The notes under the pieces: generated by a model
Told to the model about the DNA's origin: nothing
Seen by the model: only the letters and a program-made list of their open reading frames with translations
Database searches by the model: none
Origin: Pantoea alfalfae
Lineage (GTDB): Bacteria; Pseudomonadota; Gammaproteobacteria; Enterobacterales; Enterobacteriaceae
Length of the DNA: 64,000 bases
Direction of reading: 5' to 3'
Assembly (NCBI RefSeq): GCF_019880205.1
Contig: NZ_CP082292.1
Location: 1,488,001 to 1,552,000 of the forward strand
In this document: piece after piece, positions 45,820-54,429 of the stretch
How positions within the stretch are numbered: the first letter of the stretch is position 1
How the letters are laid out: every line of letters begins with the position of its first letter
Position numbers and translations under genes: made by a program

Positions 45820-47304
45820 ATGAACGCGTTTGCGCTTGAAGCCGAAGGCATCAGCAAGTTCTTCCCCGGTGTCAAAGCCCTCGACAACGTATCGTTGCGG
45901 GTGCGTCCGGGAACGGTACATGCCTTGATGGGCGAAAATGGCGCGGGCAAATCCACTTTAATGAAGTGCCTTATCGGGATGTATCGTCCCGATAAGGGCA
46001 CCATCAAAATTAAAGGGGAGCCGGTGCAGTTTCAGGACACCATGGACGCGTTGCGTTCCGGCATTTCAATGATCCACCAGGAACTCAATCTGGTGCCTTA
46101 CATGACCGTCGCCGAGAATATCTGGCTTGGCCGCGAACCGATGAAGTTTGGCTTTGTCGATCATGCCAGACTTAATCAGAAGACGCAGGAACTGCTCAAC
46201 CGCCTCAACATCCGCCTGAAAGCCGATCGGATGGTTGGCGAGCTGAGCATTGCGTCGCAGCAGATGGTCGAGATTGCCAAAGCGGTCTCCTGGGATTCAG
46301 ACATCGTCATTATGGATGAACCGACCTCCGCGCTCACGGAAACCGAAGTCGCGCATCTGTTTACCATCATTCGCGATCTGCGGGAGCAGGGCAAAGCAAT
46401 CATCTACATCAGCCACAAGATGGATGAGATCTTTAACATCACCGATGAGGTCAGTATCTTCCGCGACGGCAGCTGGATCGCCAGCGATCAGACGGCTAAA
46501 TACACCCGTCAGTCGCTGATCACACAGATGGTAGGGCGCGAGCTGACGCAGTTGTTCCCGAAATTCAACAGCGCCATTGGCGAAGAGGTGCTGACGGTGC
46601 GTAACCTCACCTGCAAAGATCGTTTCACCGACGTCAGTTTCAGCGTGCGCCGGGGTGAAATCCTCGGCGTCGCCGGGCTGGTGGGGGCCGGTCGCAGTGA
46701 AGTGATGGAAAGCCTGTTCGGCATGGAGAGTTTCGACAGCGGTGAGATCCTGATTGATGGCGTGCCGGTGACGATCGACTCGCCCTCAACCGCGATTGAA
46801 AAGGGCATGGCGTTCCTGACCGAGGACCGTAAAAAGTCCGGGCTGTTTCTGGTGCTGTCGGTGATGGAGAACATGAGCATCGTCAACATGCCGGAGTACA
46901 GCGGCAAAAGCGGTTTTGTCAGCCATGTGAAGATGGCGCAGGACTGCATGGACCAGATCCGTCGGCTCAATATCAAAACGCCGACCATGGATCAAATCAT
47001 CAATAACCTCAGCGGCGGTAATCAGCAGAAGGTTCTTATTGCCCGCTGGTTGCTGGCGCAACCGAAGATTCTGATTCTGGACGAACCGACGCGCGGCATT
47101 GACGTCGGTGCAAAAGCGGAGATTTACCGCTTAATCAGTGAACTCGCCAACCGTGGCGTGGCTATCATCATGGTCTCCTCTGAACTGCCGGAAATCCTTG
47201 GCATGAGCGACCGGGTGATGGTGATGCACGGCGGGCGTATAACCGGCATCCTCGATAAAGAAGAAGCCGATCAGGAAACCATTCTGTCGTTGGCATCCGA
47301 GTGA
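45820..47304 (+). CDS. sugar ABC transporter ATPase (RbsA/MglA-type, two nucleotide-binding domains)
   Basis: A 494-residue fused double ATPase of the CUT2 class. Domain 1 has Walker A '[15 protein letters not shown]' near 36-50 and '[20 protein letters not shown]'. Domain 2 has a degenerate Walker A '[18 protein letters not shown]', signature '[41 protein letters not shown]' and '[24 protein letters not shown]'. AGGAGG before the ATG is a strong ribosome-binding site. It lies 32 bases after the binding-protein gene. Confidence 0.95.
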   Translation: MNAFALEAEGISKFFPGVKALDNVSLRVRPGTVHALMGENGAGKSTLMKCLIGMYRPDKGTIKIKGEPVQFQDTMDALRSGISMIHQELNLVPYMTVAENIWLGREPMKFGFVDHARLNQKTQELLNRLNIRLKADRMVGELSIASQQMVEIAKAVSWDSDIVIMDEPTSALTETEVAHLFTIIRDLREQGKAIIYISHKMDEIFNITDEVSIFRDGSWIASDQTAKYTRQSLITQMVGRELTQLFPKFNSAIGEEVLTVRNLTCKDRFTDVSFSVRRGEILGVAGLVGAGRSEVMESLFGMESFDSGEILIDGVPVTIDSPSTAIEKGMAFLTEDRKKSGLFLVLSVMENMSIVNMPEYSGKSGFVSHVKMAQDCMDQIRRLNIKTPTMDQIINNLSGGNQQKVLIARWLLAQPKILILDEPTRGIDVGAKAEIYRLISELANRGVAIIMVSSELPEILGMSDRVMVMHGGRITGILDKEEADQETILSLASE

Positions 47305-47318
47305 GGCGCGAGACCACT

Positions 47319-48353
47319 ATGAGCAATATGAAAGCTACTGCTACCCCGGCAGCCCCGCAGCAACCCTCTTTTTTTGCCAGCCTGCGCCATAAACTGCCGA
47401 AAGATACCGGCATTTTTGTGGTGATGGTGGGGATTGCGTTGATTTTTGAAATGTTCGGCTGGTACGTGCGTGACCAGTCTTTCCTGCTCAACACCAACCG
47501 TCTGATCCTGATTGTCCTGCAGGTGGCGATTATCGGGATTATCGCCGTTGGCGTGACCCAGGTCATCATCACCACCGGTATCGATCTCTCGTCCGGTTCC
47601 GTCATCGCCCTGGCGGCGGTGGTAGCGGCCAGTCTGGCGCAGACCTCTGACAGCCTGTCGCCGATGTATCCGTCGCTGGTCAATATGCCTGCGGTGATCC
47701 CTATCGCGGCCGGTATCGGTGTGGGTCTGCTGGCGGGTGCGGTCAATGGTGTACTGATTACCCGCACCGGCATTCCGCCCTTCATTGCCACGCTGGGCAT
47801 GATGGTGTCGGCACGTGGTCTGGCGCAGTATTACACCCAGGGTAATCCGATCAGCTTCCTGTCTGACGGCTTTACCTCAATCGGTCAGGGTGCCATGCCG
47901 GTCGTGATTTTCCTGGTGGTGGCACTGCTGTTCCATATCGCCCTGAAACATACCCGTTACGGTAAATATGTTTACGCCATCGGCGGCAACATGACCTCGG
48001 CGAAAGTCTCCGGTATCAACGTTAATAAGTATCTGATCATCGTCTACACCATTGCCGGTGCGCTCTCTGGCCTGGCGGGTGTGGTACTGGCGGCGCGTGT
48101 CAGCAGCGGCCAGTCGAGCATGGGAATGTCCTACGAGCTGGATGCGATTGCCGCAGCTGTTATCGGCGGCAGCAGCCTGATGGGTGGTGTAGGTCGTATC
48201 ACCGGCACATTAATCGGCGCGGTTATCCTCGGTCTGATCAAAAGCGGCTTCACCTTCGTGGGTGTTGACGCCTACATTCAGGACATTATTAAAGGGATAA
48301 TCATCGTGGCCGCGGTTTCTATCGACATGCACCGTAACCGCAAAAAACGTTAA
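47319..48353 (+). CDS. sugar ABC transporter permease (RbsC/MglC-type)
   Basis: A 344-residue inner-membrane permease with 8-10 hydrophobic segments. Conserved stretches: 'IIAVGVTQVIITTGIDLSSGSVIALAAVVAAS', 'GIPPFIATLGMMVSARGLAQYYTQGNPI', 'ALKHTRYGKYVYAIGGNMTSAKVSGINVNKYLIIVYTIAGALSGLAGVVLAAR' and 'ELDAIAAAVIGGSSLMGGVGRITGTLIGAVILGLIKSGFTFVGV'. ATG at 47319 chosen; an in-frame start upstream would overlap the ATPase stop. Last gene of the operon, ended by a long-stem terminator. Confidence 0.93.
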   Translation: MSNMKATATPAAPQQPSFFASLRHKLPKDTGIFVVMVGIALIFEMFGWYVRDQSFLLNTNRLILIVLQVAIIGIIAVGVTQVIITTGIDLSSGSVIALAAVVAASLAQTSDSLSPMYPSLVNMPAVIPIAAGIGVGLLAGAVNGVLITRTGIPPFIATLGMMVSARGLAQYYTQGNPISFLSDGFTSIGQGAMPVVIFLVVALLFHIALKHTRYGKYVYAIGGNMTSAKVSGINVNKYLIIVYTIAGALSGLAGVVLAARVSSGQSSMGMSYELDAIAAAVIGGSSLMGGVGRITGTLIGAVILGLIKSGFTFVGVDAYIQDIIKGIIIVAAVSIDMHRNRKKR

Positions 48354-48361
48354 TCAACAGG

Positions 48362-48405
48362 CGTTGCCTTCTTCCGTAACGGGAGAGGGCAACGGTTGCT
48401 TTTAG
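48362..48405 (+). terminator. terminator of the sugar ABC operon
   Basis: A 15-bp stem from CGTTGCC (48362-48368) to GGCAACG (48388-48394) with two G-U pairs and a TAA loop at the tip, followed by a short T-containing tail (TTGCTTTTAG). Confidence 0.75.
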
Positions 48406-48521
48406 CCTCAGTGATTCGCCAGAGATAAGACTTCCTGCTGATACCGGTTACATTCTTATGGTGTTCGTTAATGCTTTCCTGTAAGCCCGGCAAGCTTTAA
48501 TCAGGTGCAATGCGTTTCCAC

Positions 48522-48538
48522 TGCACTTAAACTGTACA
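48522..48538 (+). promoter_or_regulatory. NtrC-like site 1 upstream of nac
   Basis: TGCACTTAAACTGTACA matches the NtrC core TGCAC-N7-GTGCA at 9 of 10 defined bases with the right spacing. Confidence 0.65.
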
Positions 48539-48577
48539 GCCCGCCATCACTTTTCTGCACGTCTGACTCGCAGCGTC

Positions 48578-48594
48578 TGCACTGCCACAGTGCG
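48578..48594 (+). promoter_or_regulatory. NtrC-like site 2 upstream of nac
   Basis: TGCACTGCCACAGTGCG matches TGCAC-N7-GTGCA at 9 of 10 defined bases. It lies about 165 bases before the predicted transcription start, a normal enhancer distance. Confidence 0.68.
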
Positions 48595-48722
48595 CCCACC
48601 CCTCTCCTTCATTGCAATTACACATTCCTGATCCTTATTAACCCTTAAGAGGTAATCAGAAACGCTTATTTTCCGGGCCGTTAGGAAAAATCTGGCCGAC
48701 GGGTGAGGTGTACAATTTAAAC

Positions 48723-48739
48723 CTGGCCTGCATCTTGCA
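48723..48739 (+). promoter_or_regulatory. sigma-54 promoter of nac
   Basis: CTGGCCTGCATCTTGCA matches the sigma-54 consensus YTGGC-N2-G-N4-TTGCA fully, with the -24 GG (48725-48726) and -12 GC (48737-48738) exactly 10 bases apart. Transcription would begin near 48750, about 57 bases before the start codon. Confidence 0.88.
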
Positions 48740-48806
48740 AAATCTCTGTTATCAGGGCGATAGGATCAGACCTATTTCGCTATTCGGGGTAAGTGACGGA
48801 GGCAAG

Positions 48807-49724
48807 ATGAATTTAAGACGACTGAAGTACTTTGTGAAAATCGTCGATATCGGCAGTCTGACGCAGGCAGCCGAAGTGCTGCACATCGCACAGCCTGCAC
48901 TCAGTCAGCAGGTGGCAACGCTGGAGAATGAGCTGGATCAGCAACTGCTGATCCGCACCAAGCGCGGCGTCACGCCAACGGAAGCCGGAAAGATTCTCTA
49001 TGGCCATGCGCGTACTATTCTGCGCCAGTGCGAGCAGGCCCAGACGGCGGTGATCAATGCTGGTCAGGTGCTGAGCGGCCAGGTGTCGATTGGACTGGCA
49101 CCGGGCACGGCAGCCTCTTCACTGACCATGCCGCTGCTGCAGACCGTCCGCGATCAGTTTCCTGAAATCCTGGTCTACCTGCACGAAAACAGCGGCAGCG
49201 TACTGAATGAGAAGGTGATGAACGGTCAACTGGATATGGCAGTGCTGTACGATCGCGCACCGACTGCCGGAATCAACAGCGTGCCGCTGATGAAAGAAGA
49301 TCTCTTCCTGGTCGGTGCATCCGATTACCCAGGTGCCAGCGTCGATCTGGCCGATGTGTCGCAGATGAGCCTGTTTTTACCACGCGACTACAGCGCAGTG
49401 CGCAAACGGGTTGATGAGGCATTTTCACTGCGTCGCCTGAGTGCGCGCATCATTGGTGAGATCGAATCGATTTCAACCCTGACCGCAGCGATTTCCAGCG
49501 GCATGGGCGTCACCGTATTACCTGAATCCGCTGCCCGGGCGCTGGTGGGTTCGACGGATGCCTGGATGTCACGCATCAACAGCCCGTCACTGAGTCTGCC
49601 TTTGTCGCTGAACATCTCCGCCCGGTTGCCGCTATCGCCTTCTGCACAGGCCGTGAAAAATATCCTGCTGTCACTGCTGAATAAGCCGCTGAATGAGGAG
49701 CGGGAGTTGATGTTAGTGGGGTAG
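48807..49724 (+). CDS. nac: nitrogen assimilation control regulator Nac (LysR family)
   Basis: A 305-residue LysR-type regulator nearly identical to E. coli Nac over its DNA-binding domain: 'MNLRRLKYFVKIVDIGSLTQAAEVLHIAQPALSQQVATLE', followed by 'QLLIRTKRGVTPTEAGKILYGHARTILRQCEQAQTAV', 'GQVSIGLAPGTAASSLTMPLL' and 'EAFSLRRLSARIIGEIESISTLTAAISSGMGVTVLPESAAR'. Under nitrogen limitation Nac couples the NtrC/sigma-54 response to sigma-70 promoters. The upstream sigma-54 promoter and two NtrC-like sites confirm the assignment. GGAGGC lies before the ATG. In E. coli cbl is next to nac; here it is about 10 kb away. Confidence 0.95.
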   Translation: MNLRRLKYFVKIVDIGSLTQAAEVLHIAQPALSQQVATLENELDQQLLIRTKRGVTPTEAGKILYGHARTILRQCEQAQTAVINAGQVLSGQVSIGLAPGTAASSLTMPLLQTVRDQFPEILVYLHENSGSVLNEKVMNGQLDMAVLYDRAPTAGINSVPLMKEDLFLVGASDYPGASVDLADVSQMSLFLPRDYSAVRKRVDEAFSLRRLSARIIGEIESISTLTAAISSGMGVTVLPESAARALVGSTDAWMSRINSPSLSLPLSLNISARLPLSPSAQAVKNILLSLLNKPLNEERELMLVG

Positions 49725-49761
49725 GGGCGCTTGCAGCGGGCTGAGGTTAAGCTTTGCAGCG

Positions 49762-50011
49762 CGTTCACCTGAGAAGGTGACGCCCGCCAGGCGTATGGGA
49801 GTTTCAGGTTGCCCGAGCAGGCGGACGCGTCAAGGGGCGGACGCCCGCCCCTTAACAATCCCGGCGTCCGGCAGCCTGCGCGCCCCGCTTCGCGGGGTAC
49901 CTTCGTCACGCCCTGCGGCCAGCGGACCGTCCTTTCGCCGACGTCCTGTCGGCTCATCTTCGCCTCCGGTTGTTCCTCAGCGCTCCGGATGCCTCTCCAA
50001 AACCCCCGCCT
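49762..50011 (-). ncRNA. GC-rich structured element, copy A
   Basis: About 250 bases abutting the end of nac, on the minus strand, with the same ordered set of conserved blocks as the element at 59068-59329. Blocks on the minus strand are CGCTGAG, GACAGGACGTCGGCGAA, GCGAAGCGG, GCCGGG, AAGGGG...CCCCTTG, CGCCTGC...CTGAAACTCCC and CTTCTCAGGTGAACG. Strong hairpins are present: CCCCGC/GCGGGG at 49883-49897 and AAGGGGCGG/CCGCCCCTT at 49832-49853. No convincing protein frame covers it. Whether it is transcribed is unknown; it could be a structured RNA, a mobile-element end, or a decayed repeat. Confidence 0.55.
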
Positions 50012-50732
50012 GTAAAATTTTTGTTTTTCCTGAATGAGGAGTTGTCTGCTCGCATGAGAGCCAAAGACCATCATTGAAACTAACCGCAGTTAAGTACTTA
50101 ACGTTGAGAGAAGAGATAACAGCTACCGTGTTGAGTTCCGAGCCTGTAGCTGAAAGTTATGATTAACACCCCCTAAGCGTCAGCAGCAAGCTGCTGCCGC
50201 CAAGGCCCCTGAAATCACGCCCTTTACGTCGCAGGCGCCGTAAAGCCTGCTCACCGGGGTTAAAAGGGGTTACATAAACTTCTTCATTGCTGAAAGCGGG
50301 GCTTGACTAATCAGGGAAGGGGATGGACTGGCAGTCTTTATGGGTCATCAACCGGCTACGCCGGGCGTACGGCGCCGTTTACCATCGGAGTTATATACCA
50401 CGTCATCTGGCGCCTACATGACGCCAGGGCGTCATTCAGAAGGCCGGCTGCGCACTGCTCGCCCGCCGTAATTGCTTTAAACCGGAATTACGATGAAACA
50501 TAACGTCCGCTGTGTGCCAAAAGCGGACGTCTTTTCGTGTGGCTTAAGGGGATCTGAATGGGGATCTCAGAGTATTTATTGATTCAATTGCGCAATATGC
50601 GTCTAGATATTTAGCATGAATTTTTTGTAAAACTATGGCTTTCAACATCAGCCATCTACCGTTCTGCTGTAGACAATATGAATTCCAAAAAATGCCAGCC
50701 TGTTTGCCGCTTAGGTTAAAGGCTGGCATGAG
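50012..50732. other. non-coding island margin with hairpins
   Basis: 721 bases without a convincing gene. Stems include CAGCAG/CTGCTG near 50181-50196, CTTTACG (50222-50228) with CGTAAAG (50239-50245), and ACGTCCGC (50503-50510) with GCGGACGT (50523-50530) followed by CTTTTCG, which could act as a terminator. The composition changes to AT-rich from about 50550, where the next gene's 3' flank begins. Confidence 0.4.
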
Positions 50733-52076
50733 TTATTCTCCGGCGGGAAGATTCCGACGTGGCGAGACCCGGAACGCCTGCCCGACATTCCATACGCTTT
50801 CCTTTTTCCCAACAGCCAGAGCAAATAATATTCCGCCAACTATGGAGAATAGCCCCAATACGCCCCACGCCAGCGTCATGTCCATTCCACCACCCAGATG
50901 TTTGAGATAACCTGCGACAAGCGGCCCGCCAAATTGTCCGATAAAATTACTACACGCGCCGACAAAGGCTACGGCAGGCACTGCTTTCTTCGTAGGCAGG
51001 ATCTCCGTTAGCCTCACATAAACCAGCGGAACAAGCATTTTCATAGTCAGACCGACAAACATAAACAGGACAATTTGCAACCAGTAATATGACAGTGGTA
51101 CAAAAGCAGCCGCCGATAGCGCAATGCCGCACAGCACTGTTGGGATGGCCGCGTGCAGACGTCGCTCCTGGTTGTACTTATCTGAGCGTCTGGTTATGTA
51201 CCAAATACCTATCATGGTCATAAGGAAAGGCATGCCGCTAATAAGACCGATCATAAATTCACTTAACGTGCCATACCCTTTGAGCGCAGTCGGCAGCCAC
51301 AACGTGAATCCGTAAGCGAGCATGCTGTGCAATGAGTAGCCGATAAGCATCAGCCAGAGCGCAGGGATTCTCAGAATGGTCCACCACGGGTCAGATTTCT
51401 CTTTCACATAGTTCGACTGTTCGGCAGCCAATTCTTTCTGGATGTGATTGCGGTCATCGGCACTGAGCCAGCTTGCAGCCTGAATGCTTTTTGGAACCAG
51501 ATAAAACCAGATGATGCAAAACAGCCACGCCGGAGCGCCTTCAATGACCATCATCAAGCGCCAGTCGTGATGGGCCAGAATCCAGCCGGAAATCGGGCCT
51601 GCCAGAAATGCGCCAGCTCCAAGGCTCAGGTTCCAGATACCAAAAGCACGGCCGCGTTCTGGTTTCATGAACCACTGCGCTAAAAACATAGCCGTAGCCG
51701 CCTGAATGGGCCCTTCTGCCAGGCCCAGAAAGAAGCGAATAGCAATGAGTTCGCTGAAGTTACGCGTCAGGCCGGTCAACATGGCACAGGCGCCAAACAG
51801 AAACAGGCTGATGCCGATGATCCTTCTTGAACCAAAGCGGAGCGCCAGCCATCCCGCAGTAAACTGCGTAGCCACATAGCCCCATGCAAATGCGCCACCA
51901 AGCCAGCCAGCTTCAACCGGGCTTAGCCCCATTTCAGCAGTAATATGCGGCAGCGCCATACCGATATTGACGCGGTCAAAGAAAGATATGGTATACATTA
52001 TAAAGACGGCGGGTAATATTATCGTCCAGCGCTTTTTCCCGATAATATTATTACCGCTGAGAGCATTTTCACTCAT
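50733..52076 (-). CDS. MFS transporter of the anion:cation symporter type, probable tartrate carrier
   Basis: A 447-residue major facilitator with about 12 transmembrane segments: 'ILPAVFIMYTISFFDRVNIGMALPHITAEMGLSPVEAGWLGGAFAWGYVATQFTAGWLALRFGSRRIIGISLFLFGACAMLTG' near 19-100, and 'IRFFLGLAEGPIQAATAMFLAQWFMKPERGRAFGIWNLSLGAGAFLAGPISGWIL' near 110-165. This is the ACS family of organic-anion symporters (galactonate, glucarate, tartrate). Last gene of a leftward set with the FAH-family and D-tartrate-dehydratase genes, so D-tartrate is the likely substrate. AT-richer than most of the window. Confidence 0.87.
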   Translation of the reverse strand: MSENALSGNNIIGKKRWTIILPAVFIMYTISFFDRVNIGMALPHITAEMGLSPVEAGWLGGAFAWGYVATQFTAGWLALRFGSRRIIGISLFLFGACAMLTGLTRNFSELIAIRFFLGLAEGPIQAATAMFLAQWFMKPERGRAFGIWNLSLGAGAFLAGPISGWILAHHDWRLMMVIEGAPAWLFCIIWFYLVPKSIQAASWLSADDRNHIQKELAAEQSNYVKEKSDPWWTILRIPALWLMLIGYSLHSMLAYGFTLWLPTALKGYGTLSEFMIGLISGMPFLMTMIGIWYITRRSDKYNQERRLHAAIPTVLCGIALSAAAFVPLSYYWLQIVLFMFVGLTMKMLVPLVYVRLTEILPTKKAVPAVAFVGACSNFIGQFGGPLVAGYLKHLGGGMDMTLAWGVLGLFSIVGGILFALAVGKKESVWNVGQAFRVSPRRNLPAGE

Positions 52077-52162
52077 GATAACTTCCTCATTTGGTGCATA
52101 TGTAGGGGAGGAATTGCTGATTTAAGCTCCTTTTAAATGTCAGCTAGCTTAAATTTTAATTT

Positions 52163-53008
52163 TTATTTTGATGCTGATACGACATGGTTAGTCAGTCGAC
52201 CTATAGACTCTATTTCCACCTCGATAATATCGCCTTCATTAAGAAAACGCTGTGGATTACGAGATCGACCAACGCCTCCTGGTGATCCCGTCAGAATGAC
52301 ATCCCCAGGTGAAAGTTGAGTGAATGTACTCATATAGCTGATGATTTTATTTATCTTATGAACCATATTTTCAGTGTTGTCCTGCTGAACGATCTCGCCA
52401 TTTAGCCAGGTTTTAAGCTTTAGCTTTTGTGGATCGTTCACATCATCACTGGTGACCAGCCAGGGGCCAAATCCGCCGGTCTTACTCCAGTTTTTACCTG
52501 CGGTGAACCAGGTATGTTGCCAGTCGCGAACAGAACCATCCATGTAGCAGGAATAGCCGGCAATATAGTCCGCTGCTTCTGCTTCAGAAATATTCAGACC
52601 TGACTTCCCGATGATAATGACCAGTTCACCTTCGTAATCAAGTTGGTCGCTCTGGGCTGGCTTAACGATTTCTCCAAGATGGGCAGTCTGTGAATCTGAA
52701 AAACGAATGAATATTGTCGGTGCGTCCGATGTAATACTGAATTCCGTGCGCTTATCCTGATAATTCATTCCTACGCAAAGTATTTTTCCTGGATTTTCAA
52801 TTGGCGGTAAGAAAGTGATTTCAGATAGCTGATAATCAATTTCAGCATTGATATACTTATCTGCTTCTGACACTCCCTTCTCCCGGATAAAACCTTTCAG
52901 ATCAGGAGTGTCAATATCTGTCCTACTTCTCAGGTCTATAATTCCTTCAGCATTAAGTATGCCGTAACTTTTATATCCATCTGGAGTCAGATAACTTAAA
53001 AGTTTCAT
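52163..53008 (-). CDS. fumarylacetoacetate hydrolase (FAH) family enzyme
   Basis: A 281-residue FAH-fold protein: 'PIENPGKILCVGMNYQDKR' near 74-92, the metal-binding 'DYEGELVIIIGKSGLNI' near 124-140, 'YSCYMDGSVRDWQHTWFTAGKNWSKTGGFGPWLVTSDDV' near 151-189 and 'LSPGDVILTGSPGGVGRSRNP' near 237-257. Family members hydrolyse acylpyruvates, or decarboxylate or tautomerise oxaloacetate. D-tartrate dehydratase next door yields oxaloacetate, so oxaloacetate decarboxylation or tautomerisation is a reasonable guess. Codon use is noticeably AT-rich. Confidence 0.85.
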   Translation of the reverse strand: MKLLSYLTPDGYKSYGILNAEGIIDLRSRTDIDTPDLKGFIREKGVSEADKYINAEIDYQLSEITFLPPIENPGKILCVGMNYQDKRTEFSITSDAPTIFIRFSDSQTAHLGEIVKPAQSDQLDYEGELVIIIGKSGLNISEAEAADYIAGYSCYMDGSVRDWQHTWFTAGKNWSKTGGFGPWLVTSDDVNDPQKLKLKTWLNGEIVQQDNTENMVHKINKIISYMSTFTQLSPGDVILTGSPGGVGRSRNPQRFLNEGDIIEVEIESIGRLTNHVVSASK

Positions 53009-53086
53009 AGGTGATTTCCGCTATGCCACCGGCACAATACCGGGGGCATAATAAGCAACTAAGGAAGCCGATAAATCCGGCTGAAG

Positions 53087-54250
53087 TTATTCAGCCAGAG
53101 CACGCATTTCTTTAATGAGATCAGATTTGCCTTCAAAACCTATGCCCGGCAGCTCAGGCATGATGATATGGCCATCTTCCACTCTTACTGAGTCGGGGAA
53201 GCCGCCATATGGCTGAAACAGGTCCGGATAACTTTCGTTGCCGCCCAGACCTAGACCTGCAGCAATATTCAATGACATCTGGTGCCCGCCGTGAGGCACA
53301 CAGCGTGAAGGTGACCAGCCGAACTGTTCCAGCACGTCCAGCGTGCGAAGATACTCAACAAGTCCATAAGAGAGCGCGCAATCAAACTGCAGGTAGTCAC
53401 GGTCCGGACGCATGCCGCCATAACGCAGAAGATTTCGCGCATCCTGATGTGAAAAAAGGTTTTCACCTGTTGCCATTGAGCCGGGATAAAACTCTGACAG
53501 CGCGGCTTGAAGAGAGTAATCAAGGGGATCGCCAACCTCTTCGTACCAGAAGAGTGGGTACTCGCGCAGCATTTTTGCGTATGCAATGCCCGTTTCAAGA
53601 TCGAAGCGGCCATTAGCATCAACTGCGAGGCGGGCCTCGCTACCAATTTCGTCAAGAACGGCCTCAATACGGCGGCGATCTTCTTCAAGAGATGCCCCAC
53701 CAATCTTCATTTTTACGACGTTATAACCACGGTTCAGATAACCGCGCATTTCCTGACGCAGAGCGCTCAGGTCTTTTCCCGGATAATAATAACCGCCAGC
53801 CGCGTAGACGAATACTCGAGGATTTGCTTCAACGCCTTTCATTTCTGCAAGCAGGCGAAACAGCGGTTTATTTGCGATTTTTGCCGTGGCATCCCAGATG
53901 GCCATATCCAGTGTTCCCACGGCAACTGAGCGTTCACCGTGACCACCTGGTTTTTCATTGCTCATCATCACATCCCAGATTTTGTGCGGATCCAGGTTGT
54001 CACCTCTGGTATTCAGCAGACTTTCGGGTTCGGCCTGCAGAATACGATCGCGAAAGCGTTCACGTATAAGGCCGCCCTGACCATAACGACCGTTAGAGTT
54101 AAATCCGTATCCCACAACGCGTCTCCCATCAACTTCAACGTCGGTCACAACGGCTACCAGGCTAGCCGTCATTTTACTGAAATCGATGTAAGCGTTACGG
54201 ATGGGGGAAGCAATCGGTTTGGTTATTTCTACAACGTCAAGGATACGCAT
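53087..54250 (-). CDS. D-tartrate dehydratase (enolase superfamily)
   Basis: A 387-residue enolase-superfamily acid-sugar dehydratase. It matches the characterised Bradyrhizobium D-tartrate dehydratase nearly throughout as I recall it: 'ITKPIASPIRNAYIDFSKMTASLVAVVTDV', 'GYGFNSNGRYGQGGLIRERF', 'NEKPGGHGERSVAVGTLDMAIWDATAKIANKPLFRLL', 'NVVKMKIGGASLEEDRRRIEAVL' (KxK base), 'AVDANGRFDLETGIAYAKML', 'FWYEEVGDPLDY', 'MATGENLFSHQDARNLLRYGG' and 'SRCVPHGGHQMSLNIAAGLGLGGNESYPDLFQPYGG'. It converts D-tartrate to oxaloacetate. First gene of the leftward catabolic set, divergent from a LysR gene. Confidence 0.9.
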   Translation of the reverse strand: MRILDVVEITKPIASPIRNAYIDFSKMTASLVAVVTDVEVDGRRVVGYGFNSNGRYGQGGLIRERFRDRILQAEPESLLNTRGDNLDPHKIWDVMMSNEKPGGHGERSVAVGTLDMAIWDATAKIANKPLFRLLAEMKGVEANPRVFVYAAGGYYYPGKDLSALRQEMRGYLNRGYNVVKMKIGGASLEEDRRRIEAVLDEIGSEARLAVDANGRFDLETGIAYAKMLREYPLFWYEEVGDPLDYSLQAALSEFYPGSMATGENLFSHQDARNLLRYGGMRPDRDYLQFDCALSYGLVEYLRTLDVLEQFGWSPSRCVPHGGHQMSLNIAAGLGLGGNESYPDLFQPYGGFPDSVRVEDGHIIMPELPGIGFEGKSDLIKEMRALAE

Positions 54251-54429
54251 GTTCTCTCCGGATGTTTTCAGTCAGACTCAATTTGATATTTGCCTGCGAA
54301 GTATTTGTCTAATGCCATATATTTATAGACATAATGCATTTTCGTAGTGCCTTAGGACCTTTAGTCCTCTCTGAAACCCATCCTAAGCATTTAACACATG
54401 CTGTTCTAATGCCAAAGAGGAAGGCTGTA

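Noticed and set aside
49388-50074. A 228-codon minus-strand frame over element A and the end of nac
   Set aside because: Half of it is antisense to nac and the rest is Arg/Gly/Pro-rich with no ribosome-binding site; the structured-element explanation fits better.
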